Shown: positions 17,838 through 26,645 of the stretch, piece by piece
How the letters are laid out: each line of letters starts with the position of its first letter
Numbering within the stretch: the first letter of the stretch is position 1
DNA from: JBBRHQ01 sp963815645
GTDB taxonomy: Bacteria > Actinomycetota > Thermoleophilia > Solirubrobacterales > 70-9
DNA: 64,000 bases
Assembly (NCBI GenBank): GCA_963815645.1
Contig: CAWFHL010000001.1
Coordinates: forward strand, 1,364,001 to 1,428,000
Direction of reading: 5' to 3'
The notes under the pieces: generated by a model
The model's input: only the letters and a program-made list of their open reading frames with translations
Database searches by the model: none
Told to the model about the DNA's origin: nothing
Made by a program: the position numbers and the translations under genes

Positions 17838-19142
17838 CTATCCCCCCATCGCCATCCGGGGGGTCGATTCGGATCGGCGGGCCCTTCCCTCACCACGCGG
17901 AAGAAGGAGCGAAAGCAAGCCAGCCGCGAGCAGAAAGGCGGCCGATGCCCAGAGACAAGCGGTCAAGCCTTGCCACTGGTAGAGCAACCCCGAGAGGATC
18001 GTGCCGGCTAGGCGTCCACCGGCGTTTGCCATGTAATAGAAGCCGACGTTCATCGCCACCTTGTCGTGCTCCGCGTAGGACAGGATCAGGTAGGAGTGGA
18101 CGGCGGAGTTCATCGCAAAGACGACGCCGAAGATGATCAGGCCGACGATAATCACTGCGGTCGGGTCGAAATCCGCCGAAAGCGCAATGGCGATAGCCGC
18201 CGGGAAGACCGCGAGTGCAAAGGCCAGCCAGGTTGCCGTCCGCCCGTCGGGCTCCCTGTGGTGTTCGGCGGAGCGCCGGCGCACGAATCCGGGAGCAGAG
18301 GCCTGCACCGCGCCGTAGCCGATTACCCAGATCGCGAGGAAGGTTCCAACCTCCCAGAAGCTCCAGCCGAGAACGTTGTAGAGGAAGACGGGCAGGCCGA
18401 CGACGAACCAGACATCGCGAGAGGCGAAGAGGAAGACGCGGGCGCCCGCGAGGACGTTTATCGCACGGTCGTTGGAGAACATGTGCTTGAAACGCGCCGC
18501 CGCGTCCGGTCGGCCGAGGCCCCCGTGCATCAGCGTGGCCGTGACGATCAACGCAGTGAGCACCATCGCGGCGAGGCAGATCAGCGCGGTATGAAAGCCG
18601 ACGACCGTCAGCAACAGGCCTCCGAGGAAGAAGCCGACGCCCTTGATCGCGTTCTTTGAGCCGGTGAGGATCGCGACCCAGCGATAGAGCGAGGACTCCG
18701 AGTCCTCGGGCACGACGAGCTTGACGGCGCTCTTGGAGCTCATTTTGGTCAGGTCCTTGGCGATTCCCGAAAGCGCTTGAGAGATCATCACGTAGGGGAC
18801 GACAAGCCAGGCTTGGGGCGCGAAGCCGAGCATGCTGAGCGCGAACACCTGGATCGTCAGGCCCATGAACAGGGTCGTCTTCAGCCCGCGCCGCGCCGCG
18901 ACAAAGCCGCCGACAAGGTTGGTGACGATCCCGAAGAATTCGTAGAAGAGGAACAGCGAGGCGACCTGAAAGGGGGTGTACCCGAGCTGGTAAAAGTAAA
19001 AGAGGACCAGCATCCGAGTCGCGCCGTCGGCGAGCGTGTCCGTCCAATAAGCTGCGGTGACAAGGATGTAGTTCCGCAGATCGCCCTGGCGCTTCGATTG
19101 GGTCGTCGAGGTTGGCGTAGCGGGGGGCAGCACCTCAGTCAT
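17838..19142 (-). CDS. arsJ: ArsJ organoarsenical efflux transporter (MFS)
   Basis: 434 residues, about 12 transmembrane segments. ArsJ exports 1-arseno-3-phosphoglycerate, made when GAPDH uses arsenate instead of phosphate, giving arsenate resistance. The early loop motif YWTDTLADGATRMLVLF and the segment KDLTKMSSKSAVKLVVPED are typical of ArsJ. The ATG at 19142 overlaps the GAPDH stop (ATGA), and GAPDH overlaps acr3, so all three form one leftward operon from the arsR-side promoter. The partner gene next door makes the assignment strong. Confidence 0.92.
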   Translation of the reverse strand: MTEVLPPATPTSTTQSKRQGDLRNYILVTAAYWTDTLADGATRMLVLFYFYQLGYTPFQVASLFLFYEFFGIVTNLVGGFVAARRGLKTTLFMGLTIQVFALSMLGFAPQAWLVVPYVMISQALSGIAKDLTKMSSKSAVKLVVPEDSESSLYRWVAILTGSKNAIKGVGFFLGGLLLTVVGFHTALICLAAMVLTALIVTATLMHGGLGRPDAAARFKHMFSNDRAINVLAGARVFLFASRDVWFVVGLPVFLYNVLGWSFWEVGTFLAIWVIGYGAVQASAPGFVRRRSAEHHREPDGRTATWLAFALAVFPAAIAIALSADFDPTAVIIVGLIIFGVVFAMNSAVHSYLILSYAEHDKVAMNVGFYYMANAGGRLAGTILSGLLYQWQGLTACLWASAAFLLAAGLLSLLLPRGEGRARRSESTPRMAMGG

Positions 19143-20164
19143 GGACTCGCCTTGTTCGGCAGGCTGAGCGCGACCGCGCGAGCGAGCTCGACGAGGCGGT
19201 TCGCGTAGCCCCACTCGTTGTCATACCACGCCAGGATCTTCACCTGCGTCGAGTCGGTAACCATCGTCGAGAGACCGTCGACGATCCCGGAGCGCGGATC
19301 GTTCAGGTAATCGATCGAAACGAGAGGTCGCTCTTCATAGCCGAGGATGCCGGCCAGGGGGCCGTCGGCGGCAGCCTCTAGCAGTCCGTTGATCTCCTCG
19401 ACCGTGGTCGGCCGGGTGACCTCGAATACGCAGTCTGTCAGCGAGGCGTTGAGTAGCGGGACGCGCACCGCGAGCCCATTCAGCCTGCCTTCCAGCTCCG
19501 GGAAGATCAGTCCGATCGCGGTTGCAGAGCCGGTCGTGGTCGGGATCAGCGAAAGACTGGCGGCACGGGCACGTCGCAAATCCTTGTGGGGAGCGTCGAC
19601 GACCGTCTGGGTGTTGGTCATGTCGTGGAGGGTCGTGATGGACCCCCGCTGGACGCCGATCCCCTCGTGGATCACCTTGACCACCGGCGCGAGGCAGTTG
19701 GTCGTGCAGGAGGCGGCGGTGAGGAGATCGTGGGTCTCGGGCTCGTAGCGGTCGTCGTTGACCCCTACGACGACATTCAGTGCCCCCTTCTTCACCGGTG
19801 CCGCAACGATGACCTTGCGAACCCCGTTCTCGAAGTAGGACTCCAGCGCCTCGCGCGTCCGGAATCTTCCAGTGCACTCGAGCACGACCTCGACCCCGAG
19901 ATCGCACCAAGGCACTGCATCAGGTTCGGCGGCGCTGCTGTAGCCGAGGCTGGCACCCGCTACCTCGAGCGTGTCGCCCTCTCCTTTCACATCCTCAGAC
20001 CAGCGCCCATGAACGGAGTCGAAGGTCAGCAGATGGGCCGACGTAATTGCGTCGCCCTTGAGCTCGTTGACATGAGCGAAGCGAAACTCGGGCCAACCCC
20101 AGGCAGCCCTCAGAGCCAACCGCCCCATCCGGCCAAAGCCGTTGATCCCAATGCCTGTGCTCAC
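19139..20164 (-). CDS. ArsJ-linked glyceraldehyde-3-phosphate dehydrogenase
   Basis: 341 residues. NAD-binding start GINGFGRMGRLALRAA, catalytic Cys in ASCTTNCLAP and the C-terminal WYDNEWGYANRLVEL. In arsJ operons this enzyme supplies 1-arseno-3-phosphoglycerate for export rather than serving glycolysis. GTG at 20164 overlaps the acr3 stop (GTGA), which decides the start over an upstream GTG at 20206. The gene is not next to pgk or tpi, which supports the specialised role. Confidence 0.93.
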   Translation of the reverse strand: MSTGIGINGFGRMGRLALRAAWGWPEFRFAHVNELKGDAITSAHLLTFDSVHGRWSEDVKGEGDTLEVAGASLGYSSAAEPDAVPWCDLGVEVVLECTGRFRTREALESYFENGVRKVIVAAPVKKGALNVVVGVNDDRYEPETHDLLTAASCTTNCLAPVVKVIHEGIGVQRGSITTLHDMTNTQTVVDAPHKDLRRARAASLSLIPTTTGSATAIGLIFPELEGRLNGLAVRVPLLNASLTDCVFEVTRPTTVEEINGLLEAAADGPLAGILGYEERPLVSIDYLNDPRSGIVDGLSTMVTDSTQVKILAWYDNEWGYANRLVELARAVALSLPNKASP

Positions 20165-21276
20165 CCGGCGGGCACCACGGTGGGTGGGGTATCCGGCACA
20201 AACCAACGGGGCCTAAGCCACAGCGCCAGATAGACCAAACTGACGAGCACCGGGACCTCGATCAGCGGTCCGACGACTCCCGCGAGGGCCTGTCCCGAGC
20301 TGGCGCCCCAGATCCCCACCGCGACCGCAATCGCCAGCTCGAAGTCATTCGAGGCGACCGTGAAGGCGAGGGTTGCGGTCCGCGCATAGCCCAATCCCAT
20401 GGCGTGGCCGACAACGAACCCGAGCGCCCACATGCCGGCGAAGTAGACGAGCAGGGGCAGCGCGATCCGCGCGACCGTCAGCGGGTCGGCCGTGATCCTG
20501 TCTCCCTGGATGGCGAAGAGGAGCACGATCGTGAACAGCAGGCCGTAGAGCGTGAGCGGCGCGATGCGAGGGATCACCGTCGACTCGAACCACTCGCGCC
20601 CGTGCCTACGCAGGCCCCAGCGACGCGTGAAGAAGCCCGCCGCCAGCGGAATGCCCAGGAAGATGAGGACCGTTCGGGACACCTCCCAAATGCTGATCTG
20701 GAACCCCTGCGTGTCGAAGCCGAGCAGGTCCGGCAGGGCGTTCAGGTAGAACCAGCCCAGAAGCGAGTAGGCGAGCACCTGGAAAATGGCGTTGAAGACA
20801 ACGAGAATTGCGGCGCGGTCCGTGTCACCGCCGGCAAGGTCATTCCAGACGAGCACCATGGCGATGCAGCGAGCCAGACCAACGACGATGACCCCGGTGC
20901 GGTAGGCAGGCTCATCGGCTAGGAACAGCCAGGCCAGCGCGAACATGAATGCCGGCGCCACGACCCACGAAAGAAACAGCGAGACGCCGAACATCCGCCC
21001 GTCGCCCCGCATTTTCCCCATGTCCTCGTAGCGGACCTTCGCGAGGACCGGATACATCATCAACAGCAGGCCGGCCGCGATCGGAAGCGAAACGGTTCCG
21101 ACCTGAAGGCTGTCGAGGAGGTCGTTGACGCCCGGCACCAGCGATCCAAGCGCAAGGCCGGCGGCCATCGCAAGCGCGATCCACAGCGGCAATAGGCGGT
21201 TGAGCATCGAGAGACGCTGCAGGACCGCCGATTGGTCGGCGCCTGGTGTACCCGTCTCCCGCACGGCCGGAAGCAT
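20161..21276 (-). CDS. acr3: Arsenite efflux permease ACR3
   Basis: 371-residue, ten-helix carrier of the BASS/ACR3 family that expels As(III) using the proton motive force. The signature GLARCIAMVLVWNDLAGGD contains the conserved Cys of helix 4. The helix run from residue 25 (LLPLWIALAMAAGLALG) is typical. ATG 21276 faces the ars promoter; a later ATG at 21210 is less likely because homologues have the QRLS lead. First gene of the leftward operon. Confidence 0.93.
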   Translation of the reverse strand: MLPAVRETGTPGADQSAVLQRLSMLNRLLPLWIALAMAAGLALGSLVPGVNDLLDSLQVGTVSLPIAAGLLLMMYPVLAKVRYEDMGKMRGDGRMFGVSLFLSWVVAPAFMFALAWLFLADEPAYRTGVIVVGLARCIAMVLVWNDLAGGDTDRAAILVVFNAIFQVLAYSLLGWFYLNALPDLLGFDTQGFQISIWEVSRTVLIFLGIPLAAGFFTRRWGLRRHGREWFESTVIPRIAPLTLYGLLFTIVLLFAIQGDRITADPLTVARIALPLLVYFAGMWALGFVVGHAMGLGYARTATLAFTVASNDFELAIAVAVGIWGASSGQALAGVVGPLIEVPVLVSLVYLALWLRPRWFVPDTPPTVVPAG

Positions 21277-21280
21277 AACA

Positions 21281-21321
21281 TTGACAAGAGTGATTACAAT
21301 CGGCTAACATCTATATAGATG
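21281..21321 (+). promoter_or_regulatory. Divergent ars promoter with palindromic operator
   Basis: Rightward promoter candidate TTGACA (21281) and TAACAT (21305), spacing 18. A perfect 14-bp palindrome, CATCTATATAGATG (21308-21321), overlaps the -10 box and lies between acr3 and arsR. It is the natural candidate site for the ArsR repressor. Promoter and operator roles are inferred. Confidence 0.6.
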
Positions 21322-21349
21322 AACGTCGATGCACGGAGAAGGAGTGCAA

Positions 21350-21715
21350 ATGAGTTCAAGCCCGACGGCGCCACTTGAGCTGGCGCCGAAGCAGAAGCGG
21401 CCGAAGGGCGAGGTCTGCTGCGAACCGGTCGTCTACCCAGATATAGAGCGCGACGAGGCGGAACGCATGGCGGAGGTAGCCAAGGCGCTGGGGGATCCGG
21501 TCCGGATGCAGCTCGTGGATGTACTGCGGAAGCACGCCGGAAAGGTGTGTGTTTGCGAGCTGGTCCCGCTCTTCGATCTCTCACAGCCGACGGTCTCGCA
21601 CCACCTGAAGAAGCTCCGCGACGCGGGCATCGTCGGCAGCGAGCGAGAGGGGCTGTGGGCCTACTATTACGTCAAGCCCAAGGCACTGAAGGAGCTGTCG
21701 CGGTGGCTGGGTTAG
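21350..21715 (+). CDS. arsR: ArsR-family arsenite-responsive repressor
   Basis: 121 residues from ATG 21350, which has a strong ribosome site (GGAGAAGGAG) and is preferred to ATG 21329. Winged helix with recognition region LSQPTVSHHLKKLRDAGIV. Candidate As(III) ligands are CC near the N-terminus (EVCCEPV) and CVC in KVCVCELV before the helix-turn-helix. Expected to repress both divergent arms until arsenite binds. arsM overlaps its end by 13 bases. Confidence 0.93.
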   Translation: MSSSPTAPLELAPKQKRPKGEVCCEPVVYPDIERDEAERMAEVAKALGDPVRMQLVDVLRKHAGKVCVCELVPLFDLSQPTVSHHLKKLRDAGIVGSEREGLWAYYYVKPKALKELSRWLG

Positions 21716-22629
21716 GCACTAGCGCCCCTGAAACAGACGCCGGCGGCTGCTGTTCCCCGGCGGCTACGGAGACATGCTGTGAGCCTGAGGCCAAGAGTGA
21801 GTGCTGCGGGCAGGGCGCGGACTGCGGCTGTTCGGCCGGTGCCACCCCTCTGACCGAGAAGGAGATGAAGATGAGCGATATGGCCGATGTCCGAGAAGTC
21901 GTACGCGAGCGTTATGCCGCCGCAGCCACGGCGGCCACCCCCGGAGGGTCCTGCTGCTCGGACACCGCTGTGATCACCGACGAGCAGCGCAAGGCCTTCG
22001 GCGCCCGTCTCTATGCGTCCAGCGATCGTGATGTGCTGCCCGAGACCGCCCAGCTTGCCTCGCTCGGCTGCGGCAATCCGACCGCGGTGGCCGAACTCCA
22101 CAAGGGTGAGACGGTGCTCGACCTAGGCTCGGGCGGCGGGATCGATGTGCTGCTCTCGGCTCAAAGGGTCGGCCCGACCGGGATGGTCTACGGCCTCGAC
22201 ATGACCGACGAAATGCTCGAGTTGGCGCGCCACAACCAGCACGAGGCTGGCGTGGAGAATGTCGAGTTCTTCAAGGGCACGATCGAGGAGGTTCCGCTGC
22301 CAGAGAACTCGGTGGACGTGATTATTTCCAACTGCGTGATCAACCTCTCCGGTGACAAGCCGGCCGTCTTCCGCGAGGCCGCGCGGGTCCTAAAGCCCGG
22401 AGGGCGCTTCGCGGTCTCGGATGTTGTCGCCGATCCGGACATGGACGAGGCCACCCGCCGCGACATGCAGCAGTGGACAGGCTGCATAGCCGGAGCCCTC
22501 ACCCGAGACGACTTCGAGAGCGAGTTGGCTGCTGCGGGGTTCGAGGCCGTCGAGGTCCAGGAAACGCACCGCGTTCACCAGCAGGCCGCCTCGGCCATCG
22601 TTCGCGCACGGATGCCGGCCAGCCGATGA
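21703..22629 (+). CDS. arsM: Arsenite S-adenosylmethionine methyltransferase
   Basis: Methylates As(III) to volatile or less toxic methylarsenicals. SAM motif VLDLGSGGGIDVLL, then SNCVINLSGDKPAVFREAAR and WTGCIAGAL, with the catalytic Cys residues of ArsM. From GTG 21703 (AAGGAG eight bases upstream, overlapping arsR) the protein has 308 residues with a Cys-rich 56-residue extension. An ATG at about 21871, also with a ribosome site, would give the standard-length core. Which start is used is unresolved. Confidence 0.92.
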   Translation: MAGLGTSAPETDAGGCCSPAATETCCEPEAKSECCGQGADCGCSAGATPLTEKEMKMSDMADVREVVRERYAAAATAATPGGSCCSDTAVITDEQRKAFGARLYASSDRDVLPETAQLASLGCGNPTAVAELHKGETVLDLGSGGGIDVLLSAQRVGPTGMVYGLDMTDEMLELARHNQHEAGVENVEFFKGTIEEVPLPENSVDVIISNCVINLSGDKPAVFREAARVLKPGGRFAVSDVVADPDMDEATRRDMQQWTGCIAGALTRDDFESELAAAGFEAVEVQETHRVHQQAASAIVRARMPASR

Positions 22630-22669
22630 GCGCCTTTGACTTCGTTCCGGACGAACCCGGATCGCCGTC

Positions 22670-23602
22670 CTAATTTTGGTGGCGCCGGCGCGGCAGGGGT
22701 TGCCACGCGGCGCTGCCGTCCGAGGCGGGGTTCTGGGTGATCTTGTGCCGGTGGCTACCGTCGGCGCGCATCAAAAAGATCTCCTCGTCCCCGTCGAGGT
22801 TGCTGTCGAAGGCGATCAGCTTGCCGTTGGGTGAGTAGTCCGGCTGCTGGCAGTCGGAGTTCTCCGTATGGGTGAGCTGGTGCTGGCGGCTGCCGTCGGC
22901 GCGCATCGTGAAGATCTCCGAGTTGCCGTCGCGGTTGCTCGAGAAGACGATCCGCTTGCCGTTCGGCGAGAAGGACGGCCAGAGGTCGGTGACCCCGGTG
23001 TTGTGAGTGAGCTGGCGCTGGTGGCTTCCGTCGGCTCTCATCGTGAAGATCTCCTCGTCCCCGTCGCGGTCGCTGTAGAAGACGATCCGCTTGCCGCTCG
23101 GCGAGAAGGACGGGTCTCCGTCGGTGAAAACGGCGTTGTGGGTGAGCTGCTGCCGCCCGAACCCGTCGGTCCCGATCGAGAAGATCTCGAGGTCCCCGTC
23201 GCGGTTCGACTGGTAGGCGATCCGGCGTCCGTCGGGCGAATAGGACGGCAGGTTCTCCGCCGTCTGACTCGCGTGCGGCAGTACCTGCAAGCCCTTCCCG
23301 CCGACGCCGGTCGTGAACATCCTGTAGCCGTCCTTGTTGCTGACGAAGGCGATCCGCTTCCCGTTCGGCGAAAAGGCTTCCTCGTAGGCGCCGTCGAGGC
23401 CGAAGTGGGTTACCTGGTGCACTCGGCGGCCATCCGCGTCCATCGTGAAGACCTCTGTGGTCCCCTTGCGGTCGCTGACGAAGGCGATCCGCCCGTTGCG
23501 TCCGGGCAGAGCGGCCCGCGCAGGGAGCAGAGCGAAGCCGAGCACGGCCAGCGCGATCAGTCCCGCTAGCGCCCCAATCGCCAGCCTCCTCCCCGGTTGC
23601 AT
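22670..23602 (-). CDS. Secreted TolB-like beta-propeller protein
   Basis: 310 residues with a signal peptide or membrane anchor (about residues 5-30). Six PD40/TolB-type repeats follow, each with SP(N/D/S)GKRIVF and DGDEEIFTMRADG-like strands. Probably extracytoplasmic ligand or protein binding. Repeat copies are very alike, suggesting recent internal duplication. No tol-pal genes are nearby, so it is not the classical TolB. Confidence 0.87.
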   Translation of the reverse strand: MQPGRRLAIGALAGLIALAVLGFALLPARAALPGRNGRIAFVSDRKGTTEVFTMDADGRRVHQVTHFGLDGAYEEAFSPNGKRIAFVSNKDGYRMFTTGVGGKGLQVLPHASQTAENLPSYSPDGRRIAYQSNRDGDLEIFSIGTDGFGRQQLTHNAVFTDGDPSFSPSGKRIVFYSDRDGDEEIFTMRADGSHQRQLTHNTGVTDLWPSFSPNGKRIVFSSNRDGNSEIFTMRADGSRQHQLTHTENSDCQQPDYSPNGKLIAFDSNLDGDEEIFLMRADGSHRHKITQNPASDGSAAWQPLPRRRHQN

Positions 23603-23727
23603 GGACCGAGATTAGATCCGATCGCCTGGAAGGTCAAACCGCCGAGTCGGTAGGATCCATCTTCGTTGGGTCCCCAAAGCGCTCCGCTTCTCGTCCGCGC
23701 CGGCCGGCCCCTCCGAGGCAGGCAGCA

Positions 23728-24354
23728 GTGATGCGAAATGTTCTGATCAAGACGCTGATGGTGGTCGCGCTGGTGGCGTTTTCGGCATCGGCTGCGCTCG
23801 GCTGCGGCAGCGGCGGCGACTCCAGCACCTCCGCGACGGCCGCCAACTTCCGGGGAACGGCCGTCAAGCCGTCGAGGCCGGCCCCGCCGCTGCAGTTGAA
23901 CGACTCCCTCGGGCAGCCGGTCGATCTGCAAAAGCTCGGCGGCAAGGCGGTGCTCGTCACCTTCATCTACAGCCACTGCCCCGACATCTGCCCGCTGATC
24001 GTCAGTCACCTGCACACGGCTCTCTCCGAGCTCGGTCCGAAGGCCAAGGACCTGCGGATCGTCGCCGTCTCCACCGACCCCCGCCGCGACACGCCGGCCG
24101 CCGTCGCGAAGTTCCTCAGCGATCACCAGATGACCGGCAAGATGCAGTTCCTGATCGGCAGCCGCGCCGCCCTCAGCCGCGCCTGGAAGCACTGGGGCGT
24201 GATCGCCAAGGCCGACCCGACCGACCCGGAGTTCGTTGAGCACTCGGCGCCGATCTACGGAATCGACGCCTCCGGCAAGATCGCCACGGTCTACACGCCG
24301 CAGTTCAAGCCTTCGCAGATCGTCCACGACGTGCCGCTGCTCGCCCAGCAGTGA
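23728..24354 (+). CDS. SCO1/SenC copper chaperone-like lipoprotein
   Basis: 208 residues from GTG 23728 (or ATG 23731). Lipoprotein signal with lipobox ALGC near residue 26. Thioredoxin-like fold with the copper-binding pair in HCPDICP near residues 90-96 and the distal His in VEHSAP near 170. Typically delivers Cu(I) to the CuA site of cytochrome c oxidase. A second thioredoxin-fold gene follows after one base, suggesting a two-gene operon. Confidence 0.9.
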   Translation: MMRNVLIKTLMVVALVAFSASAALGCGSGGDSSTSATAANFRGTAVKPSRPAPPLQLNDSLGQPVDLQKLGGKAVLVTFIYSHCPDICPLIVSHLHTALSELGPKAKDLRIVAVSTDPRRDTPAAVAKFLSDHQMTGKMQFLIGSRAALSRAWKHWGVIAKADPTDPEFVEHSAPIYGIDASGKIATVYTPQFKPSQIVHDVPLLAQQ

Positions 24355-24355
24355 G

Positions 24356-24850
24356 ATGCGCCGGGCGCTCCTTCCGGGACTGGCGCTGCTAGCTGTTGCG
24401 GCGCTGATCGCGATCGAGGTCGCCACCGATTCCTCCGACCCCGCACCGAAGGCGGCGCCGGCGCTCCCCTCCGAGGTGCTGGTCGGGCCGCGGGCGACCC
24501 TCGCGGGGCTGCGGGGGCGCCCGGCGGCGGTCAACTTCTGGGCCAGCTGGTGCGGCCCTTGCAAGCACGAGTCACCCGAGCTCGAGCGGCTCTACCGCAC
24601 CCTCCACGGCCGCGCCTCGCTGGTCGGCGTCGACTACAGCGACGATGCCTCGAACGCGAGGGCGCTGATCCGCGAGCTCCACCTGACCTATCCCAACCTG
24701 CGGGACGGCAGCGGCGAGGTGGGCGACAGCTACGGCCTCACCGGCCTGCCGACCACCGCGATCCTCGACTCGCAGGGCCGGGTGGTGCGGCTGCTGCGGG
24801 GCCCGCAGACCGCGTCCAGCGTCCGCAGCGCCCTCCGCTCCGCGCAGTAG
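24356..24850 (+). CDS. TlpA/ResA-like membrane-anchored thioredoxin
   Basis: 164 residues, N-terminal anchor (about 5-22) and active site WCGPC within NFWASWCGPCKHE near residues 60-72. The cis-Pro loop reads TGLPTTAILD. Start ATG 24356, one base after the Sco stop. Likely reduces a disulphide in Sco, CuA or apocytochrome c outside the membrane. That function is inferred from family and neighbour. Confidence 0.9.
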   Translation: MRRALLPGLALLAVAALIAIEVATDSSDPAPKAAPALPSEVLVGPRATLAGLRGRPAAVNFWASWCGPCKHESPELERLYRTLHGRASLVGVDYSDDASNARALIRELHLTYPNLRDGSGEVGDSYGLTGLPTTAILDSQGRVVRLLRGPQTASSVRSALRSAQ

Positions 24851-24882
24851 TCAGGAGGGGCCGGGCGTGCCGGCCTCCGCGG

Positions 24883-25548
24883 TCATCCATCGCCGTCGGC
24901 GCTCGGTTCCTCCTCACCGGACTCCTCGTAGAGGCTCTCCGAGGCCAGCTCCCGGCCACGCTGGCTCCACAGCTTCACCTCTAGGAAGAGGTCGTCGCCG
25001 AAGCCCTCGAGGGCGTCGAGGGCTATCAGGGTGAAGCGGCCGTTCGAGGCCGGCTCCTGATCGACGCTCCGTCCCTCGAGCTCGGCGGTCGCCGCGACAG
25101 CTCCCCGCAGCAGCGGGCGGCCCCAGACCAGGGTGACGTCGCCGGCCATCCCGGCCTCGCCCCGCCAGCGGCCGATCACGTCGTCGTTGAGGTCGATCTG
25201 CCAGTCCGGGTTGCCTTCGGCGAGAACGTCGGTGAAGTCGGCGCTCGCCCGGAAGTCGGCCGGGTCGCCCTCGGCCGGCTGCATGTAGGAGACGTGGCCG
25301 AAGAACTCGATCGGCCCGTCGCCTCGCTCGCCCCTCGCCGTCGCCGGGATCCAGGTCCGCCCTCCCCAGGCCCGCTCCGGGAACCAGTCGATCTCCGCCG
25401 GGACCTGAGCATCACCGGGGAGATCGGCAATCGCCTCGCAGGCGGCCCGAAAGTGCTCGCCGAGGCGCTCCGCGAAGCGGCCATGGGGGATCCCGTCCTG
25501 GGAGCTGTCGGCGATGAAGCAGGGGATCGGGCGGGGCTCGGGGGCCAT
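24883..25548 (-). CDS. Conserved hypothetical acidic protein
   Basis: 221 residues from ATG 25548 (a GTG at 25551 is also in frame). No family recognised. The sequence is soluble and acidic, ends EESGEEEPSADGDG, and has no signal peptide, helix-turn-helix or nucleotide motif. It begins 9 bases after the galT stop, so it is probably cotranscribed downstream of galT. Confidence 0.7.
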   Translation of the reverse strand: MAPEPRPIPCFIADSSQDGIPHGRFAERLGEHFRAACEAIADLPGDAQVPAEIDWFPERAWGGRTWIPATARGERGDGPIEFFGHVSYMQPAEGDPADFRASADFTDVLAEGNPDWQIDLNDDVIGRWRGEAGMAGDVTLVWGRPLLRGAVAATAELEGRSVDQEPASNGRFTLIALDALEGFGDDLFLEVKLWSQRGRELASESLYEESGEEEPSADGDG

Positions 25549-25557
25549 CACGCCACC

Positions 25558-26610
25558 CTACCCTTCGGTCATTTCGCGCAGGTCGGCCGCGGCACGCTCC
25601 GGCGGGTAGATGTTGATGTCGACTCCGGTGCTTTGCTCAAAGCCGGCTTTGACGGTGAGCCGGGGAGCGATGTCGATGTGCCAGTGGAAGTGCTCGGCTC
25701 CGCGCGGCGCGCTTCGCACCCAGAGGTTGAGCTCGGGGGAGCCGTCAAAGCGGCGGGCCAGGGCCCGCATCGCCCGTCCCAGCATCGACGCCCCTGTCCA
25801 GTCGCGCTCAAAGCTGGGCGAGGCGCGCCGCGGCAGCAGTCGCAGCTCGTAGGGCGAACGCGATGCCCATGGGCAGATCAACGCCGCCTCCTCGTCGATC
25901 GCCACCAGGCGCTCTCCACGGCGCACCTCCTCGGCGAGGACGTCGGAGAGCAACCCGCCGCCCGCCGTGCGCTCCCGGTAGGCGCCGACCCGTTCGCGCT
26001 CCCGCGCTACCGCCGGGGGGACGAAGGGGAGCGCGTAGAGCTGCGCGTGGGTGTGCTCGAGCGAGGCCCCGGCCCCGCCCCCCTCGTTGACGATCAGCTG
26101 GGTGCAGGCCGCTTCGGAATGGAACAGCATCCGCTCGCGCCAGGTCTCGAGCGCCGCCCCGAGCTGCTCGTCCGAGAGCTCCGCCATCGAGGTCAGATGC
26201 TCCGGGGCGTTGATGATCACCTCGTGCGCCCCCAGCGCAGGGCGGGAGGCGAACAGGTCCGGCTCGGTGGCGCGCGAAGAGGCCCGCAAAGGATCGACCG
26301 AGCTTCCGAAGGCGGACTCCGACCCGGCGCCGGCCGGGGTGGGCGGGAGCGCGGCGGAGGCGGCAAGTGCCGGATAGAGGTTGGGGACGACCCTTGTCCT
26401 CCAGCCCGGCCCATCGGGCTCGCTGCCGGCCCGGAGCGCGAACACCTCGGGCGGGGTCAGCGACTCGGAGCCTTCGCAAAACGGGCAGCTCTGAGGGCCG
26501 TCCGCCGCCGCTCGAAGCGCGCTGAACGATTCGGGCCTCCCGGCGCGGGCGGGGGCGAGGATGGTCCGCGCCCCCGTCAGCTGGTCGATGCGGATCTCGG
26601 GGGAGCTCAT
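25558..26610 (-). CDS. galT: Galactose-1-phosphate uridylyltransferase
   Basis: 350 residues. Leloir enzyme exchanging UMP between UDP-glucose and galactose-1-phosphate. The HIT-like nucleotide-transfer motif appears as EHTHAQL near residues 165-171, with the second His cluster HFHWHID near 305-311. Cys pair CPFC near residue 42 matches the metal-binding element. No galK or galE is nearby. Related ADP-glucose or GDP-dependent members cannot be excluded. Confidence 0.85.
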   Translation of the reverse strand: MSSPEIRIDQLTGARTILAPARAGRPESFSALRAAADGPQSCPFCEGSESLTPPEVFALRAGSEPDGPGWRTRVVPNLYPALAASAALPPTPAGAGSESAFGSSVDPLRASSRATEPDLFASRPALGAHEVIINAPEHLTSMAELSDEQLGAALETWRERMLFHSEAACTQLIVNEGGGAGASLEHTHAQLYALPFVPPAVARERERVGAYRERTAGGGLLSDVLAEEVRRGERLVAIDEEAALICPWASRSPYELRLLPRRASPSFERDWTGASMLGRAMRALARRFDGSPELNLWVRSAPRGAEHFHWHIDIAPRLTVKAGFEQSTGVDINIYPPERAAADLREMTEG

Positions 26611-26645
26611 CGGCGCCCGCCGCTGGTCGAGGCGGCCAGGGGTAT

